The position numbers were made by a program, and so were the translations under genes. Shown here in pieces: positions 22,899 to 32,388 of a stretch of 64,000 nt of DNA; within the stretch, counting starts at the first letter, position 1, and every line of letters starts with the position of its first letter. The stretch lies in the NCBI GenBank assembly GCA_022496805.1, contig CM040093.1, positions 15,168,213 to 15,232,212 on the forward strand, given 5' to 3'. A model generated the notes under the pieces. It saw only the letters and a list, made by a program, of their open reading frames with translations. It ran no database searches and was not told the origin of the DNA. The DNA comes from Pohlia nutans (taxonomy: Eukaryota > Streptophyta > Bryopsida > Bryales > Mniaceae).

Positions 22899-23055
22899 GA
22901 TTAATTGAAATTTTGTTCAATGTGCCGTGTCTTCGATTACTAAATGTCCGTTGTGACTTGTCTTTTGTAAAATTGATTTTGAGTTACTAAAGACATGTCA
23001 CAACAGACATTTAGTCATTGAAAACATGTCAAATTGAACAAGATTTCTACCAGTG
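22899..23055. mobile_element. CACTA-like MITE, 157 bp
   Basis: The right end GATTTCTACCAGTG is a typical CACT(G/A) terminus. The left end is degraded but continues with 'gaaattttgttcaa', which pairs with 'ttgaacaagatttc'. Inner arms 'taaatgtccgttgtgac' and 'gtcacaacagacattta' also pair. CAC flanks both sides (22,896-22,898 and 23,056-23,058). The paralogous site near 20,323 reads 'aagtcaccttgtat' without the insert. Confidence 0.75.
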
Positions 23056-23154
23056 CACCTTGTATGTCATTTTCTTTCATGGTTTTTTATTTGTGAATTA
23101 GCAATGGCGACCGTATAGTAAAAGCCTTAGGAGTAACAGAGAAGGGGGACCTTT

Positions 23155-23683
23155 GAACCAATCATCTAAACATCAACAAACTCCTCTGAAGATGAATTGA
23201 AGAATCTAAGCTCTAAAAAAGATGATGACATTGCAGTTGTAGGTTCAAAGGTCACTTACAATTGATATCCTTCGTTTCAAAAGGTTTTGCAACCCACTTT
23301 GACTTCAAATTTTCAACCATACAAGCTTGAACAAAACTAAATAATATGAAGTCCGCATATGATTCAAAACTTCTTCAATCTACATTAGCCGTCCAAAATG
23401 AGGCTCCTCTTGTAAAGTAGTCATGACGATGGTATAGATCAATTTGTTTCATGCGTATTTGTGTTTGTTGTTAATTTCAGAGGTTAATAAAGCAATCTGT
23501 CTTTCAAGTGACAGTGAAGACACTAATGGTGTCAAAAAGAGCTATGACAATGCTATGCATGCTCTAAACTTTGATTGCATTGCCTCTGGGAAGCAAATGT
23601 TTTCAACGTCAAAGATTCACGAGCATTCGGCACTCCTTAGAGTGGGCATTTGCAGTGCCTGCAATGATTTTCTCTTCAACAAG
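23155..23683 (+). pseudogene. Gene fragment with an exon-like segment (possible ADD-type zinc finger)
   Basis: From 23,481 to 23,683 there is a 203-nt open segment bounded by good splice signals (ttaatttcag before, AAG|gtaccg after). It encodes a Ser/Asp-rich stretch (ICLSSDSEDTNGVKK) followed by a cysteine pattern: FDCIASGKQM, then KIHEHSALLRVGICSAC. This loosely resembles the start of an ATRX/DNMT3-type ADD domain (C-x2-C ... H-x2-L-x-V-x-I-C-x2-C), but the second Cys is Ser. Upstream, 23,155-23,270 encodes another Ser/Asp/Lys-rich run (NSSEDELKNLSSKKDDD) that ends in a stop. I read it as a captured or stranded piece of a host gene inside repeat DNA. Family assignment is tentative. Confidence 0.4.
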
Positions 23684-24719
23684 GTACCGCTCTCCTACTC
23701 TCAAAAATCAATCAATCAGGAAATTTTTTCACCTGACCCAAATTTCAAGTTACATGTTTTGAAATTTGATTCATCAACTCCCATTAGTAATTTGGGTTTC
23801 TCAATTAATGTAGGCTCATATTCTTTCATTTATGTTGCAGACTTTGGAGGGTTTGTTTTTATTTAATATGTTAAATAGTGTAGGTGTGCAAATTACCGTA
23901 GATTAAATAATAAATGTCATTTTTTTAATTGACCTCCTCCAAATTAGTATAGATGTTTTCAAATAATGTCCACGGTTTTTTAAATAAATAATGTTGCTCA
24001 CACTATGTAGAAATAAAGTGTGTAGATTTTAACTTCCAAATGATTTTTTTTATCTTCCTCTAATTCACTTTTGGTGAAATTTTATTGACAAACTTTCATC
24101 TTTGAGGCAAATATTAATTTTGTGTGCTAAACATCAATTACAATCTTTATTACAACGATAACATTTAGGTTGGAAATGGTGAATGCCTTCACAAATATGG
24201 AGTCCGTTTGTTAATTTTTGAACAACTATGGAATCATTTCGTAGGTGTTTTCACATTTAGCCTTTTTGCTACAACATTTCTACATTTGTGCCCTTTTGTA
24301 ACATTTTCTTGCCATTTCAAATTCTTCATAAAGTACAAATTGGCCCTTGTATGGAAAGACAAGGTGATTAGTAGATATTATATGAACTTAAAATTTTATA
24401 CTAAATCTAATGACATCCCTTTTGTCTCCTCAAAAATGAGGAGCATATAGAATAAAAACACCTTTGAGACTTGACCAAAAGAATAAATTAGACAATATAT
24501 CTAAGTTTTAATATTTACCGCACTTTTACCTACTCCATTTTAAAGTGACACATGCATGCATTTTTTACCACGCTTATCCACACTTACTACCAGACCTCTC
24601 TTTGTAGTTCAACAAAAAACAATTAATTAAGAAGACTTTATAGAATATATAGAAATTATGTGAAGAAAATGCCAAAATTACATGATATTGGATCTTCCTA
24701 ATCATAAAATGTTTAGAAA

Positions 24720-25830
24720 TTTCCAACTTGTGTTAGTCTTTGAAAGGGTCTCAACAGAAAAGATCTCTGCAGTTATCCTAGTTTGTATCAACAATTAGAA
24801 ATTGTCAGTTTGTGCGAATTGAAAGGGTCTCTATAGAGTTGTCCTAGTCTAGTTTATGCTAGTTAATGTTTACAAATGTCCTAGTCTAGTTTGTTCCAAT
24901 TGGTTTCTATAGCTATCCTAGTCTAGTCTATGCGAGTTGGTGTTTATAGGTGTCCTAGTTAGTTTGTGCCAGTTGGTGTCGATAGCTATCTAGTCTAATC
25001 TGTGTCACAGTTGATGTTTATAGTTGTCCTAGTCTAGTCCATGCCAGTTTGTGTCTATAGTTGTTTTAGTCCAGTTCGTGCCAAATCTAGTCCGTGCTAG
25101 TTGGCTGTTCTATGTCCTAGTCTCGTTTGTGCTAGTTGGCTGTCTTAGTCTAATCAATGTCAGTTGATGTCTACAACTGTCCTAGTCTAGTCAATGCAAA
25201 TTGATGTTTACAATTGTCATAGTTTAGTCAGTGCCACTTGAATGATGTTTACAACTGTCATAGTTTAGTCAGTGCCACTTGATGTCTACAACTGTCCTAG
25301 TCTAGTCTGTGTTAGTTAATGTTTACAATTGTCCTAGTCTAATCAGTGCCAGTTGATGTCTACAACTATCCTAGTTTAGTTTGTTTCAATTGATGTTGGT
25401 GTCTATAGTTGTCCTAGTCTAGTCTGTGCCACTTGGTGTCTACATTTGTCCTAATCTAGTATGTGCTAGTTGGTCTCTATAATTCTTCTAGTTTGTGCCA
25501 GTTTGATGTTTATTTAAAGCTGGTCCAATATGTGCCAGTTGGTGTTTACATCTGTCTTTGTCTTAGTTTATGTCAGTTGGTATCTCTGCAATTGTTCTAA
25601 TCCTAGTATGTGTCAGTTGGTGTCTCTGCCATTGTCCTAATCTTGGTATGTGTCAATTGGTGTCTACATTGGTATCTACATTTGTCTTAGAATATATCAG
25701 TTGGTGTCTACATTGGTGTCTACATTTTGACTTAGTTTATATCAATTGGTGTCTATGCAACCCGCTCTGCAATTGTCCTAATCCTAGTTTGTGTCAATTG
25801 GTGTCGGTTGGTCCCATTTTGTAATGTCAA
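24720..25830 (+). repeat. Minisatellite of about 1.1 kb in the right arm
   Basis: More than 20 degenerate units of about 35-50 bp contain 'gtcctagtctagt(c/t)' and '(t)gccagttggtgt'. Unit length and sequence vary, suggesting age and repeated slippage. The open frames across it (for example 25,570-25,824) reflect repeat periodicity and are not genes. Confidence 0.85.
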
Positions 25831-26233
25831 GCTATAAAATTAAATGATATACTAAAAAAAAAAAATTCACTAAAATAAAATAAAAATCCATTTACTAAAA
25901 AAATGAAAATTTTGAATATTATTTTTACTACTACCAAAATGTTTTTTTATTTTAAAACCATTATTTTCACAAGTGTATGCCGAACCAAAAAGTGAGGTAC
26001 AATATTATACCTTTGGCCATACACCATAGATTGACATTCCCATGCTAATTTTCCACACTTATTGTTACATGCAGTATTGTAACACTGTGTCTTTGTTTGT
26101 TTTATGTGTTATCTATACATTATTTTGAACGAGTGCTACAAAGGTTTCTTGACGCAAACAATTGCCCCCAATTTTAAACTTATGTAGCCCCCAAAATTCA
26201 ATGGGTAGCTCCCACAAGTCGGGGCTATAGGCC

Positions 26234-27386
26234 TTAAAATATTGTATAGTTGGAAGTGGAGTTTTTTAATTTTAATTTTAATTCTATTATACTCATTGCA
26301 AGCGTTAGAAATGGTAATTTTGAGCAATTTTTGTGAAACGTGGTATCCTTTGTTTAGAAATTAAGTTAAATAATGGTTTTTATCTCCTAATTTATTTTTT
26401 GGATAAATTTTAAGTTCATTAAAATTAGAAAATGAAACATTCTACCTTTAAACTATTTACTACGTTTCTATTTTATTTTATTTTTGAATTCTTTAGTAGT
26501 GAACTAGTGTGGTTTGTATTGTTGCTATAGCTATAGCAACTCAACCTGTACTAGATTTTGTTTTTTAGTCTAGATGTAGCACGAGCATAATTCTTTTATA
26601 TTGTATCCCGTGCAAAATCCCCTTTTCTTTAACTCATAAAATAATAATTTTTTCCCTTTGTTAGAACTTGTCGTAAATCATTTCCATATATATAAATTAC
26701 AATATGCAATCTTTTGTAATCCTCTCTACCTTTGAGGTCTTGTTTTGTACATTCCAAATACAACTATTAATCATTATATTTATGGAATATCACCTATATT
26801 AACCATTTCACTTTTTTGAGACTTTACTCAATATGAAACTTTATAGTATATCATGTATCATATGTTACTCTATACAAAACCAAAAGAGTGCATCATACAC
26901 TCAAAACCATATGGTATGTGTACTTAAAATTACCCCTTGAAATGAACAAAATTCATTTATTTCAACGATTGATTTTGGATCTACCTTCCTTAGTTTTTAG
27001 TTTCCAAATGCCGTTTCATTCCCCCAAATTCACATTATTGTTAGATTTTAACTTCAAAAAAAATACTCTACTTGTAACAATGTACTGTAGTATAAGAGAA
27101 CCTTTGAACTTCCTAAATGAATACTATACCTTAGATGTAGGATAGAATTTCCATAAAACAAATCTAAAAATAAATGCCATTTTTTTTTTTTTTTTGAAAT
27201 TTATATATATTCAAAAAAGGTTTTCATAGTGAAAAGAGAGTCTTGAAGGATATATACAAATACTCCTTATGCCAAACTTTTTTTTTTTGAAATTTTTAAA
27301 CATTGTGTTGACCCTATATTACTTCCAAACATGTTTGCAATGCACCATCCAAAAACTACAACAATTTTGATTTGAACATCTATACA
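26234..27386. other. AT-rich intergenic DNA, nothing identified
   Basis: Low-complexity A/T runs occur (for example near 27,180-27,196 and 27,280). A 14-bp perfect palindromic word 'tgctatagctatagca' lies near 26,525. No gene or complete element is supported. Confidence 0.5.
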
Positions 27387-28030
27387 TTAACGCTTAAAGG
27401 ACATAATAAGCCCAAGGGGCTTAGTTTTGAAGAAATAATACAAAAAACTTTGAAAATAGTAAATAAAAAAAGAAGAGAATTGGTTTGTTCGAAAGAGATA
27501 TGAATTACAGTTTATGATTCTTTCAAAACAATGATCAAGAGACTTGTCTGCGGGAAGAGTTTTTGGGGCAACTCAATGAAGTGCTTGGTGGAGTTTCGAG
27601 TGGTTGAGAGGCTACCACCGGTTCCAAACCCCTGCACGGAGTATGAAGAGACTGACATCAAGAGACAACATGACACGTGTGGAGGCAGGCTTTTGAGTGG
27701 TTGAGAGGCTGCGAGTTCGAAACCCTTGCACGGAGTATGAAGAGACTGACATCAAGAGACAACATGACACGTGTGGAGGCAGACTTTCGAGTAGTTGAGA
27801 GGCTGCCACCGGTTCCAAACCCTTGCACGGAGTATGAAGAGATTGACATCAAGAGACAACATGACATGTGTGGAGGCAGGCTTTCGAGTGGTTGAGAGGC
27901 TACCACCGGTTCCAAACCCCTGCACGGAGTATAAAAGTGGGCAAATTATGTAGGGATGCCCAGTTCCAAAATTTTGGATCATATTCCTTTGGGTTGCCTC
28001 CTTTCTACTCTTATGTCCTTTAAGGGTTAA
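27387..28030 (+). mobile_element. TTAA-flanked element, family D, 644 bp, with an internal tandem array
   Basis: It starts TTAA-CGCTTAAAGGAC (27,387) and ends GTCCTTTAAGGG-TTAA (28,027-28,030). The sub-terminal 'ataagcccaaggggcttag' is shared with the nested family D copy at 20.6-21.1 kb. About half of the element is a tandem array that the other copy lacks (27,595-27,925). Confidence 0.75.
27595..27925 (+). repeat. Tandem array, about 95-bp unit, with tRNA-like box sequences
   Basis: Unit starts are near 27,598, 27,695, 27,788 and 27,886 (periods about 97, 93 and 98). Each unit has 'gagtggttgagaggct', which resembles a pol III A box, followed by 'ggttccaaacc' or 'gagttcgaaaccc', which resembles a B box. 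The spacing is shorter than in a normal tRNA and no cloverleaf forms. It could be a SINE-derived monomer amplified inside the element. Confidence 0.6.
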
Positions 28031-30977
28031 AGTAGGTTGCTTGATTGTTTTGTTTTGTTTTGTTTTGTTTGTTTTGTTAGATTGAGATCTCCCAGACTGT
28101 GTGTACTCCAACAACGGTCTTGGTACCATTGGAATTCTCTCAACGAGGAGGGGTGTACGAAGTTTGTTTTGTCATGTTTGAAAATATGGTGTGAAAGTTA
28201 TGGATTTCTAATCAATTTTTTTTATTATAAATTGAATTAAATTATGAAAAATGAAATATGGGAGTTTTTGATGTCATTTTTAGCATTGTTGGAAAACTCT
28301 CGACGAGTAAGGGTGCACTAAAGTTGTTTTGTGGCTTTTGGACCTACCATGTAAAAGTTATGAATTTTTAGTTGAATTTTGTCACCATAAATTGAATCAA
28401 ATTATGAATAAATTATTCTAAAAAGCAAACACAAAAACAAAATCACAGGAAACACATGAATGCATGCGTACACGGGGATATGGGGCATATGGGTAGCACG
28501 GGGAACATGGGAACATGTGGAACATCTGAGCCAACAACACAACGCCACACTAGTTTGAATTATGTTTATGGTTAGGAGTACGGTTATAGAAATCCAAGGT
28601 GACACCACAAAACTAGACAAATCAACAATTTTAATATACAAATGTACATATCAAAATTCTAAATGTACGACACTGGTACATGATGACCACAAAGTGGCAC
28701 AAATAAGTCACAAATAGGGTGATTTGTTTTAGCAAAAATTTATGACGGTCTGTCCAAGATTTGTTTTTACCCCAAATCCTTTGCCCCTTGTATCGACAAA
28801 TATATATATATATATATTTTAGTTGGTAGAGTGACATGCACCCTGAAATGTAGCCAGATAAGGAAAAAATGGATAGAATCATCTACGCTCATCCACAAAA
28901 TTATCTGTCATAAGGCTCTTTTATTCAAATATTGGCAATTTTAGTATTACATTTTGGCCATTTCATCCACTTTTAAAGCCCATTTTTTCTAGTGTAAAAG
29001 TAGCCACACCCAAAATCAGGTAAGATTTTGGCAAAAATTTGCCAATGCTTTTTTGGTTGCTTTGTATTACCGGTATAGCATCTTTCGAGTAATTTTTTTG
29101 TAACATGCTCTAAGCTAAACAAAAATTCAGTGATTTCATCCAATATTTTATAAAAAACTGAAGATATTTTGACGATCTAATATTGATTTTTTTTCGTCGT
29201 TTTGTACCCAAATTATTTTTTACTGATATAATCTGGCACTAAAAAGCCTAAAAGAAACTCATAACATTCTTTGGCTAGTATTGCAGCACACCTTTTTGCT
29301 TATGCAGATAATCAATATATAAACAAGGAATTGATGATGTGCAACATATAGAAACAATTAAAAAATAGAAGTAAGTTGAGCTGCCAAACCATCGTTAGAT
29401 AGAGATGGTTTTGATATTCCAAAAGATTACGATTCTTGCAATGATTCTAGCCTGCAAGGCTGATTCCCAAAGGTGAACAGTGGGGCTACTAAAGAATGTT
29501 ATGAGGGATGGTGACAAATAAGGTGGTTTATCATGGCAAGAAATTTATGACGGTCTAATGGTGATTTGTTGTTTCTGCCCCACCAGGGGAGAGACTACAA
29601 AAACACATCATTTTCAAGGAGTTACATGGCTGAACAATATAAACAAGCCATAAAAATAAATTTAGGGACAATACCAAGGCAAAGACTCTCGGGCGTTGCA
29701 CTGTACTGAACATGTACGAGTATACGTGAGTGCACAGAAGGGGTATTAATATGAACATTGCCGTATTATGTATACATACAATAAACACATTTAGAACTGA
29801 AATATTCACGTATACTTGCATTAAGCATATATTTAAAACGGAATATATCTGTATACAAAGGTATTTAAACATATAACCTCTCGTATACAAGGGGTTTTTA
29901 GAAAGGGTCATGAACGCACGTGATTTTCAAACATAATGTAGAGTGCACCCGGGGCAGAGACTATGCAAATAGCGGCTTGTTTTTACCCGGAATCATTTTG
30001 AGGACTTGTTTGCCATATGGCAGGACATGCTCTAAGCTAGTTTTATCATTCAGACAAGAAAACAGAAAGAAAAAACTCCAGATGGAGAAGATGCGAATGA
30101 AATAGAGCTTGTGCGAGACGCTTCCCGAGAGCAGAGCAGAGGTGCGGTCCAATTGAGGGTCCAAAGGACCGCTAAGAATCAAACTACTACGGACCGTAAG
30201 GAACTCCCATATAACAATAACTTCGAGTGCAGTCCGCAGTGGGGAAGCGGACATTGAAGAGACGGCCCAACGAGACAGCCTTTTCCTTTTCTGTGGACCC
30301 AGCCCAGCAGCGATTTCGGCGGGCCGGACCACACTTGAATGCCTTCAAAGCTCCATCTCTCCACCTCTGTTGTTTTTGTAGCCAATTCTACCGACTTTCG
30401 TTGTTGCAATTCCACACGCAATTACTCTGCGACTTCGTGAGTTTGGGGCATTTTCGTAACTGGGTTTGAATTCTGAATGCACTCACCGGCGCCAAGCTTT
30501 CATTCCACTTCTTTGCTTGCACCGTCCGCGTCTTGGAACTCTACTTGCTCTCTTCTTTTCATGCATTCCTCTGCTTTGTTCCAGTTTGCGTAATTCATTG
30601 TTTCATGTGATCAGTGAATTAAGGTGGTCGCAATTCTTCGCAATGAATTACGACGCCTCACTCGCTGGTCGTTTTCTCGGTTGATTCGTTTGGAATTCCG
30701 GGGGTTCCTTGTTAGTTTTTTGACTTATGTCTTGTGTTGGGGGGTGTTTCGCGCATACTATTCATCTAAATTTAGAGGTATCTCCGAGTGTTGGAGTATT
30801 TATAATTAGAGAATTGGAGGCCTGCGCTTCGTAAGTTATATAGAGAGTACCCGAAACTAGAAGGAATTGAGAAAATCGGGTTTGAGTTTGGAGAGAATTG
30901 GCGAACTACGAGTAGCAAGCGGCTAAAAGGAAAGGGAGGAAAGGCTTTGCGTCCACTTGAAGATGCCTGGACACAAG
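28031..30977. other. Intergenic DNA upstream of the DCL locus
   Basis: 28,036-28,600 holds a repeat starting with (tgttt)n that recurs in DCL intron 25. A (TA)n run lies at 28,800-28,820. From about 30,100 to 30,950 G+C content rises and a promoter or 5' leader for the DCL locus is plausible, but no start site can be fixed. No coding gene is supported. Confidence 0.45.
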
Positions 30978-32353
30978 TCAGCATTGTAATTGAGCAAGAA
31001 CATCATTCTGTACTTGGAGACCGGAGGTGGGAAAACGCTGTTTGCGGTCCTGTTGATCAAAACGCTGGCGAAGAACACGAGGTTGGAGAAGGGCAAGAAG
31101 CGCTTGATTGTGTTCCTTGCACCCACAGTTCTCCTTGTCCAACAAGTATGTTCTTACCTTTTCTCTCGCATTTTTTTCTGTTATATTTCTTTCTTAGATT
31201 CTTCGAACTCTGTTATCGTTACATTGTTTTCAGTACGTGTCGGAGAAGGGAAAGAAGCGTTCCACAGTTGATTGTGTTCCTTGCACCCACAGTTCTCCTC
31301 GTCCAACAAGTGTGTTGTTACCTTTTCTCTGTTACATTTCCTTCTTAGATTCTTCGAACTCTGTTATCGTTACATTGTTTTCAGTATGTGTCGGAGAAGG
31401 GCAAGAAGCGTTTGATTGTGTTCCTTGCTCCCACAGTTCTCCTTGTCCAACAAGTATGTTGTTACCTTTTCTCTGTTACATTTCCTTCTTAGATTCTTCG
31501 AACTCTGTTATCGTTACATTGTTTTCAGTATGTGTCGGAGAAGGGCAAGAAGCGTTTGATTGTGTTCCTTGCTCCCACAGTTCTCCTTGTCCAACAAGTA
31601 TGTTGTTACCTTTTCTCTGTTACATTTCCTTCTTAGATTCTTCGAACTCTGTTATCGTTACATTCATTACGATACCTTCCTTCTCAGGTTTTCCAATTGG
31701 ACGTGTAGATTCTTCGAGTTCTGTCGTTGTTTTCAGTATGTGTCGGTAGAGTTTGCACTATTAATCCTTTTGAGGCTTAGGGTTTGGTGTAGCGGAGACG
31801 AAGGGCTATTGATACAGACTGTGTTGATTTAGAATCAAAAACATGCTAATTTCAAAACTTGGTGATGGTTTTTCTAATCTTTTGAGTGACTGCCAATTTG
31901 GGGCCAGCAAGCGCGCGTGGTGAGGATTCATACTGATTTGAAAGTGGGTGAGTACTATGGCGCTAAGAATGTGGATAACTGGAGCAGTGGGAAACGAAAA
32001 CCTCTGACGACGAGGTTCGCACTTCTGTTGCAATTTAATTTTCCGTTTCCGTTGCGTTGGTGAGAGATTTGTTCATGTTGTCTGATTTTAGAGCTTTTGG
32101 CAGGTCATGGTGATGACACCACAGGTTTTGCTTAACAACTTACGATACGGGTTCACGAAGCTGGATATCATTGAGCCATCATGCATCTAAAAATCATGCC
32201 TATGCTCAGATCATGAAGGTAAATTGTAGTTTGAAGCCTGTGATTTGCTACTGTTCGTATTCTTTAGTTTTTCCTTGGGACTATACTAGAAGTATAGAAC
32301 AGAAATGAAGAGTCATGGTTGCGGGAAACTCATCAGGGCTTTTGCATTGCAGG
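30978..32353 (+). pseudogene. Partial upstream duplicate of DCL exons 2-4
   Basis: Copies of real DCL exons lie upstream of exon 1. The exon 2 copy is at 30,978-31,145, with the Walker A segment LETGGGKT intact but a damaged left end. Three copies of the exon 2 tail are at 31,234-31,309, 31,385-31,453 and 31,529-31,597. The exon 3 copy (31,908-32,014) is 107 nt instead of 114, a 7-nt deletion. The exon 4 copy (32,104-32,218) is 115 nt instead of 135; the 20-nt deletion removes the DECH helicase motif. Intron sequences match as well, ending near 32,353 against 33,850. The two frame-breaking deletions mean it cannot encode a helicase. It may lie in a 5' UTR intron or simply upstream. Confidence 0.85.
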
Positions 32354-32388
32354 TAGATCCTTTTGTACAATTACATTCTTTGTTAGCT

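Larger units (their letters stand above)
21690..26233. repeat. Long inverted repeat of about 4.5 kb with unequal arms
   Basis: The left arm (about 21,690-22,705) and right arm (about 24,436-26,233) are imperfect reverse complements along their length. Paired blocks include the outer ends (aggccaatagct facing gggctataggcct), 'caagaaacctt' facing 'aaggtttcttg', 'aatgtatagataacacat' facing 'atgtgttatctatacatt', and 'aaaattagcat' facing 'atgctaatttt'. The inner ends around 'ggtcaagtct' and 'agacttgacc' also pair. The right arm is longer because of a minisatellite. The centre (22,706-24,435) holds a copy of the left flanking repeat, a CACTA-like MITE and an exon-like fragment. No transposase and no clear target duplication are seen. 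Confidence 0.75.

Noticed and set aside
24720..25830. CRISPR-like array or coding gene in the 25-kb repeats
   Set aside because: Units are degenerate, of variable length and without fixed spacers. The frame 25,570-25,824 just mirrors the repeat period. The context is a eukaryotic nuclear genome.
27612..28129. Overlapping reading frames on both strands over the tandem array
   Set aside because: They repeat every 95 bp or so, occur in several frames on both strands, and have no similarity to any protein I recognise.
30990..31271. A separate helicase gene upstream of DCL
   Set aside because: The Walker A exon copy is open, but the following exon copies have 7-nt and 20-nt deletions and the DECH motif is gone, so it is a partial duplicate.
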